Below, in pieces: positions 17,745 to 25,870 of a DNA stretch of 64,000 bases. Positions within the stretch are counted from its first letter, which is position 1, and every line of letters begins with the position of its first letter. Location: contig NZ_CP087724.1 in assembly GCF_024972755.1 (NCBI RefSeq), forward strand, positions 2,108,001 through 2,172,000, given 5' to 3'. This DNA is from Halanaeroarchaeum sp. HSR-CO (GTDB lineage: Archaea > Halobacteriota > Halobacteria > Halobacteriales > Halobacteriaceae). Below the pieces are notes generated by a model. It did not search any database, was not told the DNA's origin, and was given only the letters and a program-made list of their open reading frames with translations. The position numbers and the translations under genes were made by a program.

Positions 17745-18031
17745 TCAATACCATTCAATGGTATAGTGAGGTAGTGGACGTACTGTAGAGGGTCGTCACG
17801 GTAATTAGGAAAAAGCAGTCGGCGACGGATGACGCCGAAATCGACCGCAACACCGACGCAATCGCCTGACGCTACACCCTGATTCGATCACGCAGTAGCT
17901 CACGCCGCCGACTGCCGCCCGAACGGTAACACGATCACCGCCGACTCACGCACCGAACGGCTCTTCGAGGCCTCCCCCACCTGCCCGGACTGTCGCGTCT
18001 CCGTGAACTGGAAGTAACGAGAAAAGAGGGG
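17745..18031. other. Intergenic region between phaR and the 5'-nucleotidase
   Basis: About 290 bases lie between the phaR promoter and the end of the 5'-nucleotidase gene. The part nearest phaR contains several copies of the aatacca/aatggta type (17735-17765), including a near-palindromic ccattcaatgg, which may be an operator for the AbrB-type regulator. The rest contains the zinc-finger-like remnant described separately and no other convincing gene. Confidence 0.4.
17883..18017 (+). pseudogene. Possible remnant of a tiny zinc-finger gene
   Basis: The frame is open from 17883 to TAA at 18017 but has no plausible start codon. Its last 13 codons encode TCPDCRVSVNWK, which aligns with TCPYCGGSVEWQ, the end of the tiny zinc-finger protein at 16596-16703. 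The first cysteine pair of that protein is not preserved; only a single cysteine remains upstream. It therefore looks like a decayed copy or a distant paralog. The evidence is a single short match. Confidence 0.35.
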
Positions 18032-19405
18032 TCAGTCGTCGCTCGTCGACCGGACGATCCGACCGGAACGAGACGGGGAGATACCACGCTCTCTGGCGTA
18101 CTCGGCGAGCACCTCGTACTGAACATCGAGGCGCCGAACGCGGTGGGATTCTCGGAGTGCTGGGAACTCGTCTGCCGAGTAGAACAGGTAATCGGTCGTC
18201 GCCAGGGTGTAGGTAGCCTCGGGGTCGATCGGTGCACCACCGACACTCGCCTCGCGGAGCGCGTGTGCCTCGACGTCCCAGACGAGTCGAGCGCCGCTCA
18301 CGTGGGCGTGCCACCAGTCGGGTTCGGCGAACCGAAGGTCGCTCTCGGCCGCACCCGCCAGAACGGCCCGCAGTTCCTCGCCGGTGAGTTCGGCGACGCT
18401 GACCGGTTCCTGGAACGGAACGACGCTCACGAGGTCGGCGACGGTCACCGCCCCTTCGAGCGGTGGGCCATCCCGGACACCACCGCTGTTCTGGAGACCG
18501 ACGTCCGCATCGGCGGCCCAGCGATAGGCGTCCGCGACGAAGTTCCCGATCCGGCTCTCGCCCCGGAAGACGGCCGTCTCGGTCCGGACGATCGGCTCGT
18601 CGACGTGGCCGACCACCTCGTCGAGGCCGGCCGACGAGAGGCGCTCGCGCAACCGGTCGCGGACCGACTCCACGACGGGTGCATCAGCCACCGCGTGTCG
18701 AGTGACGCTTCCGTCCTCGAGATCGATCTCGAGGAGGACCTCGCCACCGGATCCCGGTCGTGTGAGGATCGTTCCGTCGATCCGCTCGATACGCTCGCTG
18801 GGCACGTGCCCACCCAGGACCGCATCGACGTCCACGGTCGCGGCGAGTTCCTCGTCGCCGGTTCCGAGGTGAGAGAGCGCGACGATCGCGTCGACGTCCT
18901 GCTCGCGTAGGTCCCGGGTGGCCTCCCTGGCCGCCGCAATCGGATGGGTCACGTCGAGTGGTTCTGCGGCGGGGTTCAACGCGGGCGTCGCGTCGTCGAG
19001 GACCCCGAAGATCCCGACACGGGTACCAGCTCGTTCGACGACGGTCCACGGTTGCACTCCGACCGACGCCCCGAACTGGCGGCCGTCGAGGGTGACGTTG
19101 CTCGAGACCCAGGTCTGTGGCGATTCGGCGACGATGTCCCGGGCCGCCTCGAGGCCGTAATCGAAATCGTGGTTGCCGAACGTCTCGACGTCCGGGTCGA
19201 GCGTCCGGTAGAGGTCGAGGGCTTGCCGACCGTCGTGGACCAGGGAGACGACCCCGGGAGCGGTGTTGTCCCCGGACCCGAGGACGATCGGGGCCGAGCC
19301 GTCGTCGGTTCGCAACCGGCGGACGAGACCGGCGATCCGCGCCGCTCGTTCGGGGTCGTCGTAGGCGTTCTCCAGATCGGAGTAGTGGAGCAGTCGCAGC
19401 GACAC
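18032..19405 (-). CDS. 5'-nucleotidase/UshA-family metallophosphatase
   Basis: This is a two-domain calcineurin-like phosphoesterase. The N-terminal metal domain has GSGDN, GNHDFDYG, SHLG and GGHVPSE motifs. The first motif reads SDLEN where most family members have D-x-H, so a glutamate replaces the usual histidine ligand. The C-terminal 5'-nucleotidase domain has RIGNFVADAYRW, LQNSGGVRDG and VVPFQEPV. There is no signal peptide, so it should be cytosolic. The GTG at 19405 (VSLRLLHYSD) is chosen because a gataaat box lies about 28 bases upstream; ATG 19429 would fall on that box. Confidence 0.85.
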   Translation of the reverse strand: MSLRLLHYSDLENAYDDPERAARIAGLVRRLRTDDGSAPIVLGSGDNTAPGVVSLVHDGRQALDLYRTLDPDVETFGNHDFDYGLEAARDIVAESPQTWVSSNVTLDGRQFGASVGVQPWTVVERAGTRVGIFGVLDDATPALNPAAEPLDVTHPIAAAREATRDLREQDVDAIVALSHLGTGDEELAATVDVDAVLGGHVPSERIERIDGTILTRPGSGGEVLLEIDLEDGSVTRHAVADAPVVESVRDRLRERLSSAGLDEVVGHVDEPIVRTETAVFRGESRIGNFVADAYRWAADADVGLQNSGGVRDGPPLEGAVTVADLVSVVPFQEPVSVAELTGEELRAVLAGAAESDLRFAEPDWWHAHVSGARLVWDVEAHALREASVGGAPIDPEATYTLATTDYLFYSADEFPALRESHRVRRLDVQYEVLAEYARERGISPSRSGRIVRSTSDD

Positions 19406-19510
19406 GATGGTAGTCGCTAGCGAGCCCATTTATCGATGTCGACCGGGCGAACGGCGGCAATCGGCACACCATCGATCACCTATTTGCCTCCTGGCCCCAT
19501 AGGGGAGACC

Positions 19511-19750
19511 ATGCAGACGGTATCGATGGCCGACGGGTCGACACTCTACGTCGCAAACGACGAGCGCCTCTCCGGACAGGCCGGTCCCTTCCTCGCGGCC
19601 TACCGGTCGCCGAAGCGCACCGACCGGTACGGCTGGTACTGCGATCACTGTGGGTCACTCGACAACGCAATGGACACGATGGGACGGCTCAAGTGCAACG
19701 AGTGTGGTAACCTCCGGAAACCCGACCAGTGGGACGCGGCCCACGAGTGA
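19511..19750 (+). CDS. Small zinc-ribbon protein (DUF5816-like)
   Basis: This 79-residue protein has a CDHC pair and a CNEC pair separated by about 17 residues, a treble-clef or zinc-ribbon arrangement, in the context YGWYCDHCGSLDNAMDT. The N-terminal half is beta-rich. I recall it as a conserved haloarchaeal family (DUF5816) without known function. The ATG at 19511 is about 30 bases from a ctatttg box, supporting a leaderless start; an upstream in-frame ATG at 19436 would precede that box. It is followed after 55 bases by the DUF7116-like gene. Confidence 0.75.
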   Translation: MQTVSMADGSTLYVANDERLSGQAGPFLAAYRSPKRTDRYGWYCDHCGSLDNAMDTMGRLKCNECGNLRKPDQWDAAHE

Positions 19751-19805
19751 AAGGGATCTGTCAGGAGCGAACGCTTATTAGGTGTGCGGACGACTGACAC
19801 AGTGT

Positions 19806-20114
19806 ATGGGGACCATTCGCACCCCGCCTGACGAGCAGGCCCGGTCGATCTTCGATGGCCTCGGCTACGAGGTTGCCGGCACCGGCGCCGAATTCTCCGC
19901 GAGACGCGACTGGAAGGAAGTTCACGTCTCCGCAGTAACAGATACGAGCGTCCCCCTCGAAGGGGGACGCTATCGGTGTTTCGTCACCTGGTCCGAACAC
20001 TCCGAGGCACTCCAGGAGACGCTCCGACGCGAAGACCCGGGATTCGAGTGGGCCGTCATCGGGGTCTCCGAAGACGGCGACTACGAGGTCACCCGGGCGC
20101 CCCCGGTGTCCTGA
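19806..20114 (+). CDS. Conserved haloarchaeal protein (DUF7116-like)
   Basis: This 102-residue alpha/beta protein begins MGTIRTPPDEQARSIFDGLGY and has strand patterns with SARRDWKEVHVSAVT and FEWAVIGV. It resembles a small haloarchaeal family I recall as DUF7116; no function is known. No catalytic motif is evident. A TATA-like cttattagg lies about 30 bases before the ATG, supporting the start at 19806 over an in-frame ATG at 19782. It is convergent with the aminotransferase gene, 18 bases away. Confidence 0.7.
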   Translation: MGTIRTPPDEQARSIFDGLGYEVAGTGAEFSARRDWKEVHVSAVTDTSVPLEGGRYRCFVTWSEHSEALQETLRREDPGFEWAVIGVSEDGDYEVTRAPPVS

Positions 20115-20132
20115 GGGCGTTCGATAGCCCGC

Positions 20133-21311
20133 TCAGAGTTCGTTTCTCATCGCCGTGATTCCCGCTTCTGCGTCCACGTCGGCGCCAAGGGTTTCGAGGG
20201 CGTCGGCGAACGCGGTCATCAGGTAGGCGACGTTACCCGGTCGGCAGCTATGCCCCATGCAGCCGATACGGAAGATCTCCCCCGAGAGGTCGCCGAGACC
20301 GCCGGCGATCTCGATGTCGTACTCGGAGAGCAGGTACTCGATGACCTCGCCGTCGGTCACGCCGTCGGGGACGCGGACCGCGTTGAGGCTGGGCAACCAG
20401 TACTCGTCCTCTGGATTGAGTTCGAGGCCCATCGCCTCGACGCCCGCCTTGATCGCCCCGGCCATCTCCAGGTGACGCTCCCAGCGGTTCTCGATACCCT
20501 CCTCCGCGATGAGGCGGAGCCCTTCGCGGATGGCGTAGACGTTGGTGATCGGCGCCGTGTGATGGTACGAACGGTCGTCTCCCCAGTAGCCCTCGAGCAA
20601 CGAGAGGTCGAGATACCAGGAGCGTGTCGACTCCTCGCGGGAGAGGATCTTGTCCATCGCCCGGTCGTTGAGCGTGAGCGGACTGGCACCCGGCGGGGTG
20701 GACAGACACTTCTGGCCGCCGGAGTACGCCACGTCGATGTCCCAGTCGTCGACGCGGAGTTCGACCCCACCCAGCGAAGTGACCGTGTCGGCGACGACGT
20801 AGGCGTCGTGTTCGTGCGCGATGGCGGTCAGTTCGGGGACGTCGGGCTGGAGGGCGCCGGTGCTCGTCTCCGCGTGGACGAACCCGAAGACGTCCGGCTG
20901 CTGCTCGTCGAACGCGGCCGCCACGTCGTCGGGTCGTAGCGGCTCGCCCCAGGGTGCGTCGACGGTGACGGTCTCGCCGCCGGCGCGCTCTGCCATCTCC
21001 GCCATCCGACCCCCGAAGTAGCCGTTGGTCGGGACGAGAACGGTGTCTCCCGGCTCTACCAGGTTGCCGAAGGCCGCCTCCATCGCGGCGGATCCGGTAC
21101 CGCTGACAGGGATCGTCCACTGGTTGTCCGTCCGGAACGTATACCGGAGCAGGTCCTGGACCTCGTCCATGATCTCGATAAACGACGGATCGAGGTGGCC
21201 CACCAGTGGCGTACTCATGGCCTTGAGCACGCGCGGGTGGACGTCGCTCGGTCCCGGTCCCATGAGCGTCCGATTCGGCGGCGTCAACTCACCGACGTCT
21301 GGTAACTCCAT
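20133..21311 (-). CDS. Class V PLP aminotransferase (alanine-glyoxylate/serine-pyruvate type)
   Basis: This 392-residue PLP enzyme belongs to the alanine-glyoxylate/serine-pyruvate aminotransferase group. It starts with MGPGPSDVHPRVLKAM, has the phosphate-binding region SGTGSAAMEAAF, the cofactor Asp/Val region VVADTVTSLGG, and the Schiff-base lysine in YSGGQKCLSTPPG. The C-terminal RIGCMGHSCRPGN is also typical. It probably transaminates glyoxylate, alanine or serine; the true substrate is uncertain. The ATG at 21311 is chosen because a cttttt element lies 27-34 bases upstream. It is divergent from the membrane hydrolase gene. Confidence 0.92.
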   Translation of the reverse strand: MELPDVGELTPPNRTLMGPGPSDVHPRVLKAMSTPLVGHLDPSFIEIMDEVQDLLRYTFRTDNQWTIPVSGTGSAAMEAAFGNLVEPGDTVLVPTNGYFGGRMAEMAERAGGETVTVDAPWGEPLRPDDVAAAFDEQQPDVFGFVHAETSTGALQPDVPELTAIAHEHDAYVVADTVTSLGGVELRVDDWDIDVAYSGGQKCLSTPPGASPLTLNDRAMDKILSREESTRSWYLDLSLLEGYWGDDRSYHHTAPITNVYAIREGLRLIAEEGIENRWERHLEMAGAIKAGVEAMGLELNPEDEYWLPSLNAVRVPDGVTDGEVIEYLLSEYDIEIAGGLGDLSGEIFRIGCMGHSCRPGNVAYLMTAFADALETLGADVDAEAGITAMRNEL

Positions 21312-21407
21312 ACGAGCATCTTCCGTTGGTCGTGCCAAAAAGCTTCAGATACCGAGCGAGTAGCACACCCGTGTTACTTATCCGGTGGTAGAGCGTATCT
21401 CGACTCG

Positions 21408-22361
21408 ATGTTCGTCGGCCACGGAGCCCTCGCGTTCGCCATCGTCGGGCTCGTCTGCCTGGCTGCCGGGGTGGAACGGGAGCGAGCGACGGCACTGGCC
21501 GTCGTGGCCGGGCTGTTCGCGACCGTGCCCGACGTCGACATGGTCTACGCCCTCACGGGTCTCGCCGGCGTCCCGCTGGGGGGTCCCCTCACCCTGGCCG
21601 AGTCGTTCTGGTCGGCGTCCACCGTCGTCCACCGCTCGATGACGCACTCGCTGGTAATCGCCGTCCCGGCCGTCGTGGCGTTCACGCTGGCCGGCCGGTC
21701 CCGCGTCGGGAGCGTGCTGGCAGTCCTCGTCGGTGCTGGAATCGTCGTCCTCGCGGGCATCGTGTCCGGACCGGTCACGGCACTCGTCGGCGCCGCGTTC
21801 GTCGTCGCTGGCCTCCTCGTCGGCCGCGGGGCCGCGGCGTACGGACTCCCACCCGCCGCCGTGGCGACAACCGCACTAGTCGGTCTCGTGACCCACCCCT
21901 TCGGGGACCTCCTCACCGGCCAGCCGCCGGACCTCCTTTACCCGTTCGCGGTCACCGTCTTCGATGGCCGGGTCCTGTTATCGCCGGATCCGACGCTGCA
22001 TCTCCTGGGTGCGTTCGGCGTCGAACTGGCGGCCATCTGGTTGGCCGTGTTCACCCTCTTGGCCCTCCGTGAAACCCGACTGCGCACGTACGTCCGTCCG
22101 CGTGCTACCCTGGGCGCCGCCTACGCGACCGCCGTGCTCTTCCTGCCGGCCCCGACGGTGGATGGCTCGTACCTGTTCGTCTTCAGCGTCCTCGCCGTGG
22201 GTATCGTCGGCGTGGTGCCCATCCGACGACGCCTCCCCAGTGGCTTGACCGCCGTGACGACGGGACTCGCCGGCGTGACGGTCGCTGGGGTGGCGTACCT
22301 CGTCGCGTACGTGGCACTCGATGCGGCCCCACTCCTCGCACAGGCAAGCCAAGCTTTCTAA
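21408..22361 (+). CDS. Membrane-bound metal-dependent hydrolase (YdjM-like)
   Basis: This 317-residue integral membrane protein has about eight or nine hydrophobic helices. It carries the histidine and acid motifs of the YdjM/LexA-binding metal-dependent hydrolase family: GHGALAF near the N-terminus, VPDVDMVYAL, HRSMTHSL and THPFGDLLTG. These conserved H/D residues near membrane helices probably bind a metal. The substrate is unknown. A ttacttatcc element about 30 bases before the ATG could be its promoter. The next membrane-protein gene follows after 23 bases. Confidence 0.8.
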   Translation: MFVGHGALAFAIVGLVCLAAGVERERATALAVVAGLFATVPDVDMVYALTGLAGVPLGGPLTLAESFWSASTVVHRSMTHSLVIAVPAVVAFTLAGRSRVGSVLAVLVGAGIVVLAGIVSGPVTALVGAAFVVAGLLVGRGAAAYGLPPAAVATTALVGLVTHPFGDLLTGQPPDLLYPFAVTVFDGRVLLSPDPTLHLLGAFGVELAAIWLAVFTLLALRETRLRTYVRPRATLGAAYATAVLFLPAPTVDGSYLFVFSVLAVGIVGVVPIRRRLPSGLTAVTTGLAGVTVAGVAYLVAYVALDAAPLLAQASQAF

Positions 22362-22384
22362 ACGCATAGCGTCTACAGATCGTC

Positions 22385-23029
22385 ATGGCTCGGAGTGGGC
22401 AGTTGGACGCCCTCCTGGAGGACCGACGGGTCAACGCCGGTATCGGCTGGGCCCTGCTCGCGTTCGTCGCCGTCGCCACCCTCGAGAGCGTCCTCGACAC
22501 CGACTGGGTCTGGGTAGTCATCTCGGCGTTCGTCGTCGTCCTCGCCGCGCTGCCGGCGGTCATCTACCGGAGCGCACGCGTAATGGTCCCCTGGGAAGTA
22601 CTGTTGCTGGCGACGCTCCCGATGCTCGCCAGGAGTCTCGCCGGCCCGGGGACGCTGGGGCAGGTCGCAGCCTACCTCTCCGTCGCGGCCGTGGCACTCA
22701 TTATCGCCGTGGAACTCGACGTGTTCACGGCGGTTCGGATGACTACCTCCTTTGCGGTCGTCTTCGTGGTCATCGCGACCATGGCGACCGCCGGTAGCTG
22801 GGCCGTCGTCCAGTGGCTCTCCGATATCTATCTCGGAACCACGTTCATCTATCCGACCTCGCCACCAGTGGGCCCGGCCGTCGACGAGGCCGCACTGGAA
22901 TCACTGATGTGGGATTTCGTCGCCGCCACGGCGGCTGGCCTCCTGGGTGGCCTGGTCTTCGCACTCTACTTCAGGGAGCGCTCGGACACCCGGTTGACCC
23001 CGCTCGGCGCGAGCGGCGAGGGGAAGTAA
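22385..23029 (+). CDS. Multi-pass membrane protein
   Basis: This 214-residue protein has about six hydrophobic helices (for example NAGIGWALLAFVAVATLESVL and WVWVVISAFVVVLAAL) and a short charged C-terminal tail. I do not recognise a functional family; no catalytic motif is visible. The stop overlaps the start of the next membrane protein by one base (TAATG), so the two are probably translated together and may form a complex. The upstream YdjM-like gene may belong to the same transcript. Confidence 0.7.
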   Translation: MARSGQLDALLEDRRVNAGIGWALLAFVAVATLESVLDTDWVWVVISAFVVVLAALPAVIYRSARVMVPWEVLLLATLPMLARSLAGPGTLGQVAAYLSVAAVALIIAVELDVFTAVRMTTSFAVVFVVIATMATAGSWAVVQWLSDIYLGTTFIYPTSPPVGPAVDEAALESLMWDFVAATAAGLLGGLVFALYFRERSDTRLTPLGASGEGK

Positions 23030-23685
23030 TGAGGCTTCGCGACCGCATCGGCCTCACCGAACCCCACCAGCGACTCGCGAACCGTTCGATGCGGGCCTCG
23101 CTGTTCGGCTTCGTCCTCCTCGGTATCGTCGATCTACGGCTCGGCGTGATCGTCAACGCGGGCATCGCGTTGCTCGTCACCAGGTTGCCGTCGATCCTCG
23201 AACGCGAGTACGACATCCCGATGGACCCAGGGCTGACCCTCTGGATCACGGCGGCCGTCTTCCTCCACGCACTCGGAACGGTCGGACTCCCCTGGATGGA
23301 CCAGAATGTCTACGCCAGTATCTGGTGGTGGGACAACCTCACGCACGTCGTGTCCGCTTCGCTCGTCGCCGGCGCCGGGTACGCGACCGCCCGGGCCCTC
23401 GACGCGCACGTAGAGGACCTCGATTTTCCGTCCAGATTTCTCTTCGCGTTCATCCTGTTGTTGACCCTCGCCTTGGGGGTACTCTGGGAGATCGTCGAAT
23501 TCGGCTTGGCGGAACTCGCCGACGCGCTCGGGACCGAGGCCGTCCTCACCCAGTACGGCGTCGCCGACACGATGCAGGATCTGCTCTTCGACGCCGTCGG
23601 TGCGGTCGTCGTGGCTCTCTGGGGAGTCACCCGGTTCACTGACGTCTCCGAGGCGATCGGGCGTGTCCTCGAGAACCGTGGGTAA
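23029..23685 (+). CDS. Membrane protein (DUF2238/YjdF-like)
   Basis: This 218-residue membrane protein has about five helices. The motif [19 protein letters not shown] with a conserved His, the [18 protein letters not shown] segment with acidic residues, and the late [14 protein letters not shown] helix resemble the DUF2238/YjdF family of unknown function. The start overlaps the stop of the preceding gene (TAATG at 23027-23031), indicating coupling. It is followed after 31 bases by dodecin, which has its own AT-rich promoter-like stretch (taaatttatc). Confidence 0.72.
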   Translation: MRLRDRIGLTEPHQRLANRSMRASLFGFVLLGIVDLRLGVIVNAGIALLVTRLPSILEREYDIPMDPGLTLWITAAVFLHALGTVGLPWMDQNVYASIWWWDNLTHVVSASLVAGAGYATARALDAHVEDLDFPSRFLFAFILLLTLALGVLWEIVEFGLAELADALGTEAVLTQYGVADTMQDLLFDAVGAVVVALWGVTRFTDVSEAIGRVLENRG

Positions 23686-23716
23686 ATTTATCACGGTAAC
23701 GGACGAAACCAGTCAC

Positions 23717-23920
23717 ATGGTCTTCAAGAAGATCGTCCTCCGTGGAACGTCAAGCGATAGTTTCGAAGCCGCAACCGACGAGGCCCTCGACCGCGCAGAA
23801 GAGACCCTGGATAAGGTGAAGTGGGCAGAGGTCCTCGACCAGGGCGTCGAACTCGCCGGCGGGAACCGAGAGTACCAGGTAGAGCTCGAGGTCGCCTTCG
23901 AACTCGAATCGCCAGAATAA
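23717..23920 (+). CDS. Dodecin (flavin-binding)
   Basis: Dodecin is a 12-subunit flavin storage protein; the Halobacterium homolog binds riboflavin and lumichrome. The 67 residues match the family along the full length: [18 protein letters not shown], the helix with [11 protein letters not shown], and [14 protein letters not shown], whose tryptophan sandwiches the isoalloxazine ring. The last strand is [12 protein letters not shown] taaatttat box is about 25 bases upstream of the ATG. It is convergent with hisD (7 bases apart). Confidence 0.95.
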   Translation: MVFKKIVLRGTSSDSFEAATDEALDRAEETLDKVKWAEVLDQGVELAGGNREYQVELEVAFELESPE

Positions 23921-23926
23921 CCCGCG

Positions 23927-25201
23927 TCACTCGAAGCGCGTCTCGACCGAATCCGCGTGGGCCTCCAGCCCCTCGGCCGTCGCGAGCGTAGTGATCGTCT
24001 CGCGGAGGTCGGCCAGTCCCGATTCGTCGAGTCGCTGGACCGTCGTCTCCCTGAGGAAGGTGTCCACCGAGAGACCGCCGGTCACCTTCGCCGTCCCGCT
24101 GGTCGGGAGGACGTGATTGGTCCCCGTCGCGTAGTCGCCCGCCGCCACCGGCGTGTAGGGCCCGAGAAAGACGCTTCCGGCACTGTCGATTCGGTCGAGA
24201 AGCGCTTCGTCATCGGTCGCCTGAATAGAGAGGTGTTCGGCCGCGTATTCCTCCGCGAAGAGGACGGCCTCGCTCATCGACCGGGCGACGAACACCCCGG
24301 ACGCGTCGTGGGCGAGTGCCTCGCCGATGACCGCGGAGCGGTCACGCGCTTCGACACGGTCGTCGACCGCATCGCTGACCGCTCGGGCCGTCTTCTCGTC
24401 GTCGGTGACGACGACGACGCTCGCGTTCGGGTCGTGTTCGGCCTGCGCCAGGACGTCGGCCGCGACGTACTGCGCGTCGGCGGTCTCGTCGGCGACGACA
24501 AGCACCTCGCTCGGGCCGGCGAGGAAGTCGATTTCCACGTCGCCCCGAACTTCGGCCTTCGCCGCCGTCACCCATCGGTTCCCCGGGCCGACGACCTGCT
24601 GGACGCGGGTCACCGTCTCGGTGCCGTACGCCAGCGCTGCGACGGCCTGGGCACCGCCGACGCTGTAGACCGCATCGGCCCCGGCCACGTGGATGGCCGC
24701 GAGCGTGGCTGGGTTGATCTGCTCCGCGGGCGGTGTGGCCACGGCGACGTGCTCCACGCCGGCCACCTTCGCCGGGATGACGCCCATCAACGCGCTCGAG
24801 GGGTACGCCGCGGTCCCACCCGGGGCGTACACGCCGACGCGTTCGAGTGGGCGGAAGCGGCGACCGAGTTCCCGGCCGCCGAAGTCGTCCCGCCAGTCGG
24901 TGGGCACCTGTTGTTCGTGGAATTCGCGGATGTTCGCCGCGGCCGTCTCGATGGCCGCCAGGACGTCCGGATCGACTGCCTCGGCCGCACGTTCGACTTG
25001 ATCGGTGATGTCAATGTTCCCCACCTCGACGTCGTCGAAATCGCTCGAGAAGGCCCGAATGGCGGCGTCGCCCTCCTCACGAACGCGGTCGACGATGTCG
25101 CGGACCTGTGAACGCACGGCGTCCACGCCGGCGTCACGCTCGAAGAGTGCTCGACGACGGTCCGGCCCCAGGTCCTCCAGGGATTCCGGTTCCATGGTCA
25201 T
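23927..25201 (-). CDS. hisD: Histidinol dehydrogenase
   Basis: HisD oxidises L-histidinol to L-histidine in two NAD-dependent steps at the end of histidine biosynthesis. The protein of about 424 residues has the family's GGTAAYPSSALMGVIPAKVAGV, GPGNRWVTAAKAEV and FLAGPSEVLVVAD segments. The catalytic Glu-His pair is in YAAEHLSIQ. The GTNHVLPTSGTAKVTGGLSV signature with zinc and substrate residues is present. Starts at 25201 (MTMEPES) and 25195 (MEPES) are both possible; longer in-frame starts lie at 25228 and 25255. The gene is isolated from other his genes. Confidence 0.95.
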   Translation of the reverse strand: MTMEPESLEDLGPDRRRALFERDAGVDAVRSQVRDIVDRVREEGDAAIRAFSSDFDDVEVGNIDITDQVERAAEAVDPDVLAAIETAAANIREFHEQQVPTDWRDDFGGRELGRRFRPLERVGVYAPGGTAAYPSSALMGVIPAKVAGVEHVAVATPPAEQINPATLAAIHVAGADAVYSVGGAQAVAALAYGTETVTRVQQVVGPGNRWVTAAKAEVRGDVEIDFLAGPSEVLVVADETADAQYVAADVLAQAEHDPNASVVVVTDDEKTARAVSDAVDDRVEARDRSAVIGEALAHDASGVFVARSMSEAVLFAEEYAAEHLSIQATDDEALLDRIDSAGSVFLGPYTPVAAGDYATGTNHVLPTSGTAKVTGGLSVDTFLRETTVQRLDESGLADLRETITTLATAEGLEAHADSVETRFE

Positions 25202-25275
25202 GGCTGGCGATTCGACCGGGAGGGCCATGTACGCACCGCTTCGAGAGGCGATCACCGTGGGTCAGAAACGACTGC

Positions 25276-25458
25276 TCAGTCCGATTCCGGCTTCGTGACT
25301 TCGGTGATGACGACGTCCCAGTCGGGGTGCTCGGCTCCGTTCCGACACGTCCAGCCGCCGGGAACGTCGACGCCGGCAGCGTGTGCCTCCCGAAGCAGGG
25401 CTTTCAGTTGCGCGTTGAACGACTCGGACGAGTCGACGTCCCCCGGTGGATCGGGCAT
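25276..25458 (-). CDS. Small conserved protein with a WxxRNG...PDW motif
   Basis: This 60-residue protein has a helical N-terminal part and ends GWTCRNGAEHPDWDVVITEVTK. The protein at 38938-39132 has the same architecture and a related end (WEYRNG...VPDWEVVVSELAK), so the two are paralogs of a small haloarchaeal family I cannot name. Its ATG overlaps the stop of the HalOD1 gene by one base (TGATG), implying co-translation, so it may modulate that protein. No zinc or catalytic site is evident; only one cysteine is present. Confidence 0.7.
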   Translation of the reverse strand: MPDPPGDVDSSESFNAQLKALLREAHAAGVDVPGGWTCRNGAEHPDWDVVITEVTKPESD

Positions 25459-25808
25459 CAGTCGGAGACCATCGCGTGATGGTTTTCGGTCGATTCAGGG
25501 GCCTGTTCGCCGATCCGCACCCACCCATGGCCGTCGACCGTGACGGTCCGTCCCTCGTAGTCGAACGAGATTCGGAGTCCTGTCGTCTCCCTATCCTGGC
25601 TGGTGGTGAGGGCATCGAGAGCGTCTGGATCGACGCTCTCGAAGAGCGGGTCGAGGTCCGTGGTCTCGACGTTCGAGACCGTGGCCGTAGCGGCCACCAC
25701 TGCCAGACTCGTCGGCGTCGTCTCCGGATCGTATCGGAGACGATGCTCACCGGACGCGGGATCTCGTTCCATCGACGTGAGTTCGATCCCGGAGTTGGCG
25801 TGTAGCAT
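25458..25808 (-). CDS. HalOD1 output-domain protein
   Basis: This 116-residue protein matches the HalOD1 output domain, a haloarchaeal module often found alone or fused to response-regulator receivers. Typical parts are the helix SLAVVAATATVSNVE, the TTDLDPLFESVDPDALDAL motif, and the strand pair LRISFDYEGRTVTVDGHGWVRI. It lacks a receiver domain and so probably acts through interaction. It is the first gene of a two-gene unit with the 60-residue protein, and lies downstream of the bat-type HTH gene on the same strand with 62 bases between. Confidence 0.8.
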   Translation of the reverse strand: MLHANSGIELTSMERDPASGEHRLRYDPETTPTSLAVVAATATVSNVETTDLDPLFESVDPDALDALTTSQDRETTGLRISFDYEGRTVTVDGHGWVRIGEQAPESTENHHAMVSD

Positions 25809-25870
25809 GATGGTTACCTCTAGGTATTGCGCTCCGACAGTTCAACTCGACCACTGATTATACAGGAAGT

